From Deltaproteobacteria bacterium (GTDB lineage Bacteria; Desulfobacterota; BSN033; UBA1163), in contig JAGXTA010000083.1 of assembly GCA_018333535.1 (NCBI GenBank), positions 1 through 49,080 on the forward strand: a stretch of DNA of 49,080 nt, read 5' to 3'. The notes under the pieces were generated by a model. It did not search any database. It worked only from the letters and a program-made list of their open reading frames with translations, and was not told the DNA's origin. The position numbers and the translations under genes are program-made. Each line of letters starts with the position of its first letter. Within the stretch, counting starts at the first letter, position 1. This document shows positions 16,962 to 25,036 of the stretch, piece by piece.

Positions 16962-19900
16962 GTGGAAGAAAAAACCATTAAACCAAGCCAAATTCTAACT
17001 GGCACACTCTTCAACGAGCCTATGAGGGTGGAGACGGTCCGTGCCAATGGGCCTGACACATGGATAGTTGGGTTGGTTGGCACCCAATCGGAGCGGTTCC
17101 GGAGCGTTACCCTTACTTCACGAGATATTGAAGCGCTAACCATCTTTGATGTTACCTCTACTTATGACGGTGACGGCCGCCTCCTTCGACTTGGCCTGCA
17201 GGCTTACTCGCTTGGGATTGCTTATGAATTTGATCCATACTTCGGGCTCTCCATCTCACGTGTCGATCCATTGCCACACCAGCTTGAGGCCATCTATGAT
17301 TACCTCCTCAAGCTTGCCCGTGTCCGATTCCTCCTGGCTGACGACGCAGGCGCTGGTAAGACAATTATGGCAGGGCTCCTTATTCGGGAACTGAAACTCA
17401 GGGGGTTGGCAGATCGCACCCTGATCGTGTGTCCTGCGAACCTTACCTTTCAGTGGCAGAGGGAACTCAATGAGAAGTTCGATGAGAAGTTCAAGGTATT
17501 AAAAGGTGGGGAAATCCGTGACCAGTTTGGTATAAACCAGTGGTTGGAACAAAAACAGGTTATCACTTCCCTCGATCTCGCAAAGCGTTCAGAAATCCTA
17601 CCTGGATTGCGCCAAGTTCATTGGGATCTCACCATCGTGGACGAGGCGCATCGGATGTCCGCTTTTGATCTGGAGCACAAGACCTTAAGGTATCGTTTGG
17701 GTGAGCTGCTTCGTGATGCAAGTGATCACTTACTCCTTCTTACAGCAACGCCTCACAAAGGGGATCCAATCAATTTTAGTTTCTTTTTACAACTTCTCGA
17801 CCAGGATGCCTATGCCGATGTCCGCTCTATCCGGGAGGCAATGAATCAGCGAAGGGCTCCATTTTACCTTCGACGGACCAAGGAAGCCATGGTCTACTTT
17901 CCGGAGCGTCGGCCTGATGGAACATGGGTGGCCGAGAAGATTTTCACCAAACGAATCCCCCATACCGTGGATTTCCAGATTGACGGCGCTGAATTCGATC
18001 TCTATCGCGATGTTACTCGTTTTGTGAAACAGCAAAGCGCTAAAGCTGCTGCTCAGGGTGATGACCCCCGTGCCCGTGCAGTTGGATTCCTCATGTCCCT
18101 GTATCAACGCCGTCTTGCTTCAAGCACCCATGCCATGCGGCGCTCCTTAGAAAATCGTGCTAAAAGGCTTGAAGTGGGATTAAAGCGTGCCCACGAAATA
18201 ATCAGTTTGGTTCCTCCCGACCTTCCCGATCCAGAAGAGATCGAAGAGATGGAGGATTATGAACGAGAAAAATTAGAGAAAATGTTAGACGCCATTACCC
18301 TCGCTGCGAACGAAGAACAGATCCGTGAAGAGACCGATAAGTTGAAGCAACTTGCAGGGCAAGCCCAGTTGGTCGAGGATTCGGGCACGGAGGCCAAGTT
18401 ATCACGTTTAAAAGACCTTCTTCATCAAGAGGGTTTTTTCGACCACCCCGAACAAAGGCTTCTCCTCTTCACTGAATTCAAAGACACCCTCGACTACCTG
18501 ATGGGTCGTTTAAGAGAGTGGGGCTTTAAGATTGGATGCATTCATGGAGGCATGAAATCCGGCTTCCGGGATCAACCTGGCACCCGACTTTACACAGAGC
18601 AACAGTTCAAAGATGGAGAAATCCAGATCCTGGTTGCTACTGAGGCAGCTGGGGAAGGGATCAATCTCCAGTGCTGTCATATTCTTTTTAATTATGACAT
18701 TCCCTGGAATCCGAACCGACTTGAACAGCGAATGGGCCGTATTCATCGCTATGGCCAGAAGAGTGATTGCCTAATTTTTAACTTTGTAGCAACGAACACC
18801 ATCGAAGGTAAGGTGCTTCAGCGTCTTCTCGAAAAGCTTCAGGAGATCCGGGATGCCCTTGACGACGATGCAGTCTTCAATGTGATTGGAGAAATTCTTC
18901 CAGCAGCTCACATCGAACGGGTTCTTCGTGATTATTATGCTGGACGCTTAGGAGATGCAGACCTGGAGGACCGCCTTCTTAAAAATGTTGATGAGAAACA
19001 ATTCAGGGCCATCTGCCAGAATGCTCTTGAAGGCCTCGCATCGAAAAAGCTAAACCTTGAGATGCTCGTCGAACGCCGTGCCAGAGCCCAGGAGCGCCGT
19101 GTGGTACCCGAAACAATTGCTCGTTTTATGCGCGAATCTGCAGATTATATAGACTTTGCCCTAAAAACCCATTCTTCTCTTCCGCACACTTTTGATCCGG
19201 GAAGAACACCAACGACACTAAGGAACTACGAGAGCCAGCCTGACTGGAAGCTTTCACCATTGGTTACAAAGTATCCACGATTCTCAACAGATCGTGATAC
19301 TGCCGAAACGAACAATCTGGAATGGGTGACGCCTGGTCATCCACTCTTTGAAGCTCTGCGCCGTCATGCCTTTATCCTGGCACAGGGAACTTTTGGTAGG
19401 GGAGCCTGTTTCTATTCTCTTCAACATGATACTCCGGCTCGTCTGGACTTCTACCGAGCACGTGTGGTTGACGGCCTTGGTCAGGTGATCCATGAGCGTC
19501 TCTTCGTAGTGGAGCTGACGGCCAATGGAGAGGCTCGTTTGCAAGAGCCCAGCGTACTTGGAAACTTATCCCCTACTAATTTACCAGAAAATCTTCCATT
19601 AATTGCATCTCTCCCAGAGGCCACTGCGTGGCTCAATGAAAATGGCCTCATGCCTTTCTTGGAAGAAGTTCGCAACGAACGCCTATCTGAGATTGATCGT
19701 ATTGCAGCCCATGTAGAATTGTCACTTACCGAGCTTCTTCAGAAGGCTGATGAGGAGATTGGCAGATTAGCTTCTGAAGTGGAAAGAAAAGCTCTTGGAG
19801 CTGAGGGACGTCTTGCTCAAGCAGAATCCCGTCACTCAGATCTTTTAGCTCGACGAGAGAGACGCCGCCTTGAATTGGATAGGCAGCGCGCCCTTTCTCT

Positions 19901-20396
19901 TCAGTCGGTTGAGCGTATAACCAGTGTACTCATTCTCCTGCACCCTGAGAGGAAGTCACCAGAGGTTCGGCGTCTACAACCAGATCCGGAAGTTGAAGCA
20001 ATAGCGATGCAGGTGGCTATGGAGTATGAGAAAGAAAAAGGTCGTCAGGTTCATGACGTTCATGAAAAAAACTTTGGGTATGACTTGACGAGCCTGGATG
20101 TAAATTCGGGTGAGCTTCGGCTCATTGAGGTTAAAGGTATAGGTGCGACAACTGGAAGTGTTCTACTTACACCAAATGAAAAAAGGGTCGCTGAAGATCG
20201 TCGTGACTGTTACTGGCTTTATGTAGTTACAGACTGCAAAAGTGATCCCAAGCTTCAAAACCCCATCAAAGACCCAGCCCGCCTCCGGTGGCACGAAGTT
20301 AAAAAGGTCGATCATTACTATCTATCGATAGATGCCGTAACCCAACCGATGCAGGTGAGAGAGGGAGAAGTCCCTTACGGAGATGGAAAGAAATAA
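16962..20396 (+). CDS. SNF2-family helicase with C-terminal DUF3883 nuclease-like domain
   Basis: This is a 1144-residue superfamily-2 ATPase. Walker A is DDAGAGKT (about 127-134), the DEAH box is at about 227-230, and motifs V-VI lie at GEGINLQCC (about 564) and RMGRIHRYGQ (about 589). The C-terminal DUF3883 domain (about 1020-1120) has GYDLTS and IEVKG (about 1054-1058), matching the D...ExK pattern of PD-(D/E)XK nucleases. The overall plan resembles DrmD-like helicases of defence systems. In the locus it probably translocates on DNA. Start is GTG with only a weak ribosome site. Its 3' end has a diverged partial copy at 22905-23084. Confidence 0.88.
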   Translation: MEEKTIKPSQILTGTLFNEPMRVETVRANGPDTWIVGLVGTQSERFRSVTLTSRDIEALTIFDVTSTYDGDGRLLRLGLQAYSLGIAYEFDPYFGLSISRVDPLPHQLEAIYDYLLKLARVRFLLADDAGAGKTIMAGLLIRELKLRGLADRTLIVCPANLTFQWQRELNEKFDEKFKVLKGGEIRDQFGINQWLEQKQVITSLDLAKRSEILPGLRQVHWDLTIVDEAHRMSAFDLEHKTLRYRLGELLRDASDHLLLLTATPHKGDPINFSFFLQLLDQDAYADVRSIREAMNQRRAPFYLRRTKEAMVYFPERRPDGTWVAEKIFTKRIPHTVDFQIDGAEFDLYRDVTRFVKQQSAKAAAQGDDPRARAVGFLMSLYQRRLASSTHAMRRSLENRAKRLEVGLKRAHEIISLVPPDLPDPEEIEEMEDYEREKLEKMLDAITLAANEEQIREETDKLKQLAGQAQLVEDSGTEAKLSRLKDLLHQEGFFDHPEQRLLLFTEFKDTLDYLMGRLREWGFKIGCIHGGMKSGFRDQPGTRLYTEQQFKDGEIQILVATEAAGEGINLQCCHILFNYDIPWNPNRLEQRMGRIHRYGQKSDCLIFNFVATNTIEGKVLQRLLEKLQEIRDALDDDAVFNVIGEILPAAHIERVLRDYYAGRLGDADLEDRLLKNVDEKQFRAICQNALEGLASKKLNLEMLVERRARAQERRVVPETIARFMRESADYIDFALKTHSSLPHTFDPGRTPTTLRNYESQPDWKLSPLVTKYPRFSTDRDTAETNNLEWVTPGHPLFEALRRHAFILAQGTFGRGACFYSLQHDTPARLDFYRARVVDGLGQVIHERLFVVELTANGEARLQEPSVLGNLSPTNLPENLPLIASLPEATAWLNENGLMPFLEEVRNERLSEIDRIAAHVELSLTELLQKADEEIGRLASEVERKALGAEGRLAQAESRHSDLLARRERRRLELDRQRALSLQSVERITSVLILLHPERKSPEVRRLQPDPEVEAIAMQVAMEYEKEKGRQVHDVHEKNFGYDLTSLDVNSGELRLIEVKGIGATTGSVLLTPNEKRVAEDRRDCYWLYVVTDCKSDPKLQNPIKDPARLRWHEVKKVDHYYLSIDAVTQPMQVREGEVPYGDGKK

Positions 20397-20439
20397 CGAC
20401 CTTTTTCTCTTCTTTTTGAGGGATAGGATGAGGGTTTAG

Positions 20440-21810
20440 TTGAAACAAGCAGATTTAAGAAAATTGATTAAAGGCGGCGAAACTGAGACTATTGAGTTCA
20501 AAGCATCCTTTGATAAGGAGACCCTTGAGACATCGGTAGCTTTTGCAAATACAAAGGGCGGGATCATTTTAACCGGTGTTTCTGATAAAGGTGAAATAAA
20601 GGGCATTCAGATTGGAAAAGAAACGCTGAGAGATTGGGCGAACCAGATTTCTCAGAGCACCGAACCTCGGATCATCCCTGAAATTGAAATTGGCACAATA
20701 GATGGGAAGAATGTCGCCGTTATCCGGATTAAGGAGTTTCCTATCAAACCTGTATTTGTAAAAGGGAGATGTTTTAGAAGGGTGGGAAATAGCAATCGAG
20801 TGATGCAAGCGCGTGAAATTGCAGAGATGCATTTCCAGTCAACAGGAATGAGCTGGGATAGACTTCCCGTAACGAATGCCCCCATAGGCGAAATTGACCT
20901 TGAGAAAGTCAAGCAATATATTGAAAGTGCAAAAGATGCAAGGAGAAGGAAAATCAGTGGTGGCGAAAAACCACTACAAGTTCTTGAGAAGCTTGAGTTA
21001 ATAAAGGACGGAAAGCCTACATGGGCCGCAATTCTTCTCTTCCACAACCATCCCCAACGCTTTCTTTCTCAAGCAATGATACATTGCGGGAAATTTAAAG
21101 AAGAAACAATGGTTATTGATGACAGGATGATTGAAGGCGTCATCATCGAACAGATAGAAGAGGCCATGGATTTCATCCGTAAAAATATCAATGTGAGATT
21201 TGTTATGACGGGTAAGCCGGCAAGGGAAGAAGTCTGGGACTATCCACTTGAAGCGCTGAGAGAAGCAGTGATCAACGCAGTATGCCACCGCGACTACACG
21301 GTTCCATCCAATACGGAAGTGAGAATATACGACAATGAATTGATTGTTTGGAACCCAGGTGGATTGCCTTTGGGTTTAACAGTGGAAGACCTTTATAAGC
21401 CTCACCCTTCTATCCTGCGGAATAAAGGAATAGGTGGGATTTTCTACGATATGGGTTTGGTTGAACAGTGGGGGAGCGGAATAGATAAAATGCGAGGGGC
21501 ATGCATCAAAGCTGGGATTCCCGAACCAAAGTTTGAAGAGCATCAGGGGTTCAGAGTGATTTTCAGGAAGGATATCTACACAGAGGAATATTTACAAAAA
21601 CTAAGCCTGAACGAAAGGCAAATTAAAGCGGTAATGTATGTAAAAGAGAAGGGAAAAATATCGAACGCTGAATATCAAAATCTGTCGGGAGTTTCTCGGA
21701 TTACATCCTCAAGAGAATTGAGATCTATTGTTGATAAAGGAATTTTTCAAATGGTAGGCAGGGTAGGCAAAGGAACTAAATATATCTTAAAAGAATCAAT
21801 TGCATCATGA
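20440..21810 (+). CDS. AlbA_2/HATPase_c_4 protein (Schlafen-like N-terminus), embedded cargo
   Basis: This is a 456-residue protein. The N-terminal AlbA_2 domain has TETIEFKASF (15-24) and the glycine-rich FANTKGGIILTGVSD segment (35-49); this fold is shared with Schlafen-type nucleases. The middle holds a GHKL-like ATPase domain (EALREAVINAVCHRDYT, 271-287; WGSGIDKM, about 344). The last 70 residues look like a winged helix. Family members are annotated as transcriptional regulators or putative RecG-like helicases; several occur in defence loci. The TTG start follows GAGGG by about 6 nt. It starts 43 nt after the SNF2 gene. Its end is duplicated downstream, suggesting the present stop truncates a longer ancestor. 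Confidence 0.85.
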   Translation: MKQADLRKLIKGGETETIEFKASFDKETLETSVAFANTKGGIILTGVSDKGEIKGIQIGKETLRDWANQISQSTEPRIIPEIEIGTIDGKNVAVIRIKEFPIKPVFVKGRCFRRVGNSNRVMQAREIAEMHFQSTGMSWDRLPVTNAPIGEIDLEKVKQYIESAKDARRRKISGGEKPLQVLEKLELIKDGKPTWAAILLFHNHPQRFLSQAMIHCGKFKEETMVIDDRMIEGVIIEQIEEAMDFIRKNINVRFVMTGKPAREEVWDYPLEALREAVINAVCHRDYTVPSNTEVRIYDNELIVWNPGGLPLGLTVEDLYKPHPSILRNKGIGGIFYDMGLVEQWGSGIDKMRGACIKAGIPEPKFEEHQGFRVIFRKDIYTEEYLQKLSLNERQIKAVMYVKEKGKISNAEYQNLSGVSRITSSRELRSIVDKGIFQMVGRVGKGTKYILKESIAS

Positions 21811-22110
21811 ATGCATCTTAATTGTATCATTCAGCTTCATATGTGATAAAACAAAGGACTAATAATGGGCTAAAAGGGCTAACAAAAGACTAAAAAAGGG
21901 CTAATATTTGGGCATCAATTGGGCAAACCCGCAATAATCTCAATCCACCCCTCTCCCCTAACGTGGGAGAGGGAAAGGGTGAGGGGGACACGGGTTACAA
22001 GATTCAATTGCGTCAGAATGCATCTCAAACGTATCAGTAAGCTTCGTAGGAGACGAAAGAAATCCTGATATTGGGCAAATTGCGCATCAATTGGGCAACA
22101 AATGGGCATG
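21791..22110. repeat. duplicated 3' end of the AlbA_2 gene with decayed trailing repeats
   Basis: Sequence spanning the last codons of the AlbA_2 gene and about 40 nt beyond (21791-21850) recurs in diverged form at 21999-22058. Shared blocks include ATTCAATTG/ATCAATTG, GAATGCATCT, GTATCA and AGCTTC. Both copies are followed by GGGCATCAATTGGGCAA-like text. Short units (GGGCTAA, GGGCAAA) recur across the whole gap. Read in one frame after the stop, they spell a broken NNGLKGLTKD-like peptide. Confidence 0.6.
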
Positions 22111-22194
22111 GGCAAAAGGAGCAGACTTTATATCTCCCTGATTTTAGAGGAGTGAATGGACTATAAGGGCTATCAAAGGGCAAATAAAGGGCTA

Positions 22195-22425
22195 AATTTA
22201 AACCCGCAATAAACCCGAAATAAACCAGCAATAAACCCGCAAATCCCTCCCCCTCGATGGGGGAGAGTTGGGGTGAGGGGGAAGCAGGTTTCATCCCCCA
22301 CTTTAGGAAAGGGGGGCAAGGGGGGATTTTGGAAGAATGTGATTCCAAACTTTGTTGCGCCCCCATTTGTTGCCTGCCTGCCCTGCCTACCGGCAGGCAG
22401 GCGGTAGGCAGGGACAAGGACACGA
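22195..22425. repeat. cluster of short palindromic repeats
   Basis: This stretch contains three kinds of repeat: four imperfect AACCCGCAATAA units (22200-22245); a TCCCCCACTTTAGGAAAGGGGG-type hairpin (22290-22330) whose relative is at 22795; and a CCTGCCTACCGGCAGGCAGG palindrome (22372-22412). Nothing here codes for protein. With the neighbouring duplication it makes a 633-nt gene-free gap inside the defence locus. Confidence 0.6.
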
Positions 22426-22443
22426 TTTTTAATGGAGGAACCT

Positions 22444-22623
22444 ATGCCAGCAATTGCATCTCTTGAAGATTTGAAAGCTGCCCAGGAAGATCTTCTTGCG
22501 GCAAAAGATCTGGTTGAGTTGAAGGCGACATTTAAAAAGTGGCGAAACATCGGATGGAAGAATATCTGCAAGTTGTGGCTTCAGGAGAGCACCCCGGAGA
22601 AATTGAAGGGTGAAGGGAAATGA
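22444..22623 (+). CDS. 59-residue orphan protein within the defence locus
   Basis: This is a small charged, probably helical protein (MPAIASLEDLKAAQEDLL at the start, FKKWRNIGWKNICKLWL in the middle). I recognise no family. It is likely to be translated because GGAGG lies 5 nt before the ATG, in a region otherwise made of repeats. The Trp/Lys-rich centre could bind nucleic acid or membrane. It may be a second cargo gene or a remnant. Confidence 0.5.
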   Translation: MPAIASLEDLKAAQEDLLAAKDLVELKATFKKWRNIGWKNICKLWLQESTPEKLKGEGK

Positions 22624-22904
22624 GGTTTTCATTATTTCGGTGAGATGGGATGAAGTTGCATTTTCCCCTACATCCCCATCTCCGCAAAGACGCCAAAGAC
22701 GCCATCAGGCCAATCCACCCCTCTCCCCTGGTGTGAGAGCTTGCCTGCCGAAGCGTTGGCGAAGGCAGGGGTGTGGGTACGGGGGAAGCAGGTTTCATCC
22801 CCCACTTTAGAAAAGGGGCAAGTGGGGATTTGAACAGGGTAAAAGACAGGGTAATATTTATCGCCACTTTTCTCCTCCCCCTCGACGGGGGAGGGCGAGG
22901 GTGG
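22624..22904. repeat. repeat-filled spacer
   Basis: This gap holds a TTTCATCCCCCACTTTAG-AAAGGGG hairpin (22795-22825, kin to 22290), a GCCTGCCGAAGCGTTGGCGAAGGCAGG palindrome (22741-22770), and a CTCCCCCTCGACGGGGGAG hairpin (22874-22892). No gene is visible. Confidence 0.55.
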
Positions 22905-23084
22905 GGGTGGCCCCGTCTCGAATGGCATAAAGTTCACCCTGAGCAGCGTTTGACCGCTGCCGAACGGGTTAAGAAGGTTGATCATTATTATCTGTCGATA
23001 GATGCTGTAACACAACCTATGCAGGTACGGGAGGATCAAGCGCCCTATGGCAGGACCACTGGCCCCCGGGGAGAAGATTTGTAA
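22905..23084 (+). pseudogene. remnant of a second SNF2-DUF3883 gene 3' end
   Basis: The encoded tail VKKVDHYYLSIDAVTQ and PMQVRE is identical in protein to the end of the SNF2 gene (20302-20375), while the DNA differs at many third codon positions. The preceding RLEWHKV also matches RLRWHEV of the intact gene. An 11-residue insertion separates the two blocks. The remnant's TAA overlaps the uvrD ATG as TAATG (23082-23086). Upstream the similarity ends in repeats, so this is only a scar. The synonymous divergence points to a distinct, once-selected homolog rather than a recent copy. Confidence 0.8.
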
Positions 23085-25036
23085 TGGCTTGGGATGATAA
23101 CCTCCTGCCAGAACAAAGAACGGCTGCAGCACATACAGGCAGTCACGTCAGATTGCTGGCCGGACCGGGCACGGGTAAGACCCTTACTCTGACACGGCAT
23201 GTCTGTTTCCTTGTTGCCGAGCGGAATGTGTCGCCTGCATATGTCTTAGCGTTCACATTCACTCGGGCTGCTGCCCGGGAACTTCGGCAACGTGTTGAGC
23301 TGGAGCTGGGGGAGGGACAATGTCCTCGCATCTCAACACTTCATTCTTTTGCACTCCGTCAACTACTAAAAAACGCTACTCGTATCGCCGACTTACCCCA
23401 GCCTCTTCGTATCGCGGACGATTGGGAAGAGCGTAACATCATCTTGGAAGACCTCAAAACCCTCATTAACTTGCGTCGTATCAGCGAAGCCCGCGACCTT
23501 TTGAACGAGCTTTCGGCCGACTGGCAAAGCTTAACGGTGGACGAGGCAGATTGGGAAAGACGTTTTCCCAATCCTCGCTTCCTCGGCGTATGGAGAGAGC
23601 ACCGACGAATCTACGGGTACACGCTGCGGTCGGAACTCGTCTATCAACTGAAAAAAGCTCTTGAGCAAAGAGGGGATTTCGAACTGGAAGGCCCGTTGGA
23701 ATATCTCCTTGTGGACGAGTACCAAGACTTGAACCGTTGCGACCTGGCTGTAGTCCACGAGATCGTTTCACGTAACGTCGAGCTGTTCATTGCAGGAGAT
23801 GACGACCAGAGTATATATGGGTTTCGCAAAGCCCATCCTGAAGGCATTAGAAGGTTTCCTCGCGACTACGAAGGAGCGGAGGAGCTTTTTCTGGAGATAT
23901 GCAAACGGTGCGACTGTGGTATTCTTGACCTTGGCCTCTTTGTTGCGCAACAAGACCCACGGCGTGTTGATAAGCGAATACAACCCGAGCCCGGCAGGGA
24001 ACAAGGTGAGGTCGCACTCTTGCGATTCACGGACCAGGATGCAGAAGCTATAGGTATTTCCCGTCTTTGCTCTCACCTTGTAGAACGCCATGGGCTGCAA
24101 CCTGACGATATCCTGATTCTTCTCCGATCCGACCACAATGGGGCATTCTCTGCTCCTATCCGGGAGAGACTCGAAGAAGCAAACATACCAGTCTCATCCG
24201 CAACAGATACGGCAAATCCATTTGATAACGCTGATGGCAGGGCCTTTTTGGCATTTATGAGGTTGGCTGTCAACCGCGAGGATAGCTTAGCCTGGCGCAC
24301 TCTTTTTCAACTCTGGTGCAATGGCATCGGTTTGGGTGCGATTGGTGTTGTTTACGACCTTGCCCGCGGTCGCGGTGTGAGCTTTGCACAGACTTTGCTC
24401 ACCGCCCATGACGACGCTAATATCCTACCGAGCAGCTATCGGTTCCGTATTTCAGAGGCTATTCGCCGCGTGCTGGATCGGCTGGAGGAATTGTTTCCTA
24501 CTGACACTCAAGAAGAGTTTGAACCGTATGAAAGACTAATGGATGTAGTCCGGACAGCAGTAGAATCCTTCATCGGAGACGAGGAAGTGCGTAAGTCTGT
24601 TTTGGTGAAGGTAGGACAGGCTGCGGGAGCGGTTGAAGCTAAATCAATTCAGGAAGTAGTCCGGGCGACCGAAGTGGCAAGTGAGGATATCGAGCAGGAG
24701 ATCGCACAGGGAAAAGTCAATATCCTTACGATGCACCGGGCGAAAGGGCTCACTGCCAAGGCTATCATTGTGGCCGCAGTCGAAGACCAATACATTCCGG
24801 GCCGTGCTCAAGGCGACGCTGTCGATGACGAGCGGCGTCTTCTGTACGTCTCATTGACTCGCGCAAAGCATCACCTTTTTGTGACTTACTGCGACAGGAG
24901 AACAGGACCGCAGCGGCATACCGGCCGCGATAGCGGAAGGGTTGCCAGGTCCCTTAGCCAATTCTTGGTTGACTGCCTTCATACCCCTCAAGACGGCAGG
25001 ACTTTCGTTGACAATCTGGCAGAGGAAAATGAATGA
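23084..25036 (+). CDS. UvrD/PcrA-like superfamily-1 helicase
   Basis: This is a 650-residue 3'-5' helicase-type ATPase. Motif I is GPGTGKT (27-33), motif Ia TFTRAAARELRQRV, motif II VDEYQD (about 210-215), motif III DDDQSIYGFR (about 238-247), motif V TMHRAKGLTAKAI (about 549) and motif VI RRLLYVSLTRAKH (about 584). It is shorter than housekeeping UvrD (about 720) and lacks the usual C-terminal extension. The start overlaps the stop of the SNF2 remnant (TAATG); the end overlaps the methylase start (ATGA). The tight coupling suggests it works with the methylase and is a core member of this locus. Confidence 0.93.
   Translation: MAWDDNLLPEQRTAAAHTGSHVRLLAGPGTGKTLTLTRHVCFLVAERNVSPAYVLAFTFTRAAARELRQRVELELGEGQCPRISTLHSFALRQLLKNATRIADLPQPLRIADDWEERNIILEDLKTLINLRRISEARDLLNELSADWQSLTVDEADWERRFPNPRFLGVWREHRRIYGYTLRSELVYQLKKALEQRGDFELEGPLEYLLVDEYQDLNRCDLAVVHEIVSRNVELFIAGDDDQSIYGFRKAHPEGIRRFPRDYEGAEELFLEICKRCDCGILDLGLFVAQQDPRRVDKRIQPEPGREQGEVALLRFTDQDAEAIGISRLCSHLVERHGLQPDDILILLRSDHNGAFSAPIRERLEEANIPVSSATDTANPFDNADGRAFLAFMRLAVNREDSLAWRTLFQLWCNGIGLGAIGVVYDLARGRGVSFAQTLLTAHDDANILPSSYRFRISEAIRRVLDRLEELFPTDTQEEFEPYERLMDVVRTAVESFIGDEEVRKSVLVKVGQAAGAVEAKSIQEVVRATEVASEDIEQEIAQGKVNILTMHRAKGLTAKAIIVAAVEDQYIPGRAQGDAVDDERRLLYVSLTRAKHHLFVTYCDRRTGPQRHTGRDSGRVARSLSQFLVDCLHTPQDGRTFVDNLAEENE

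Noticed and set aside
22195-22450. CRISPR array
   Set aside because: Repeated units are irregular in length and spacing and differ among themselves; there are no uniform spacers and no cas genes.
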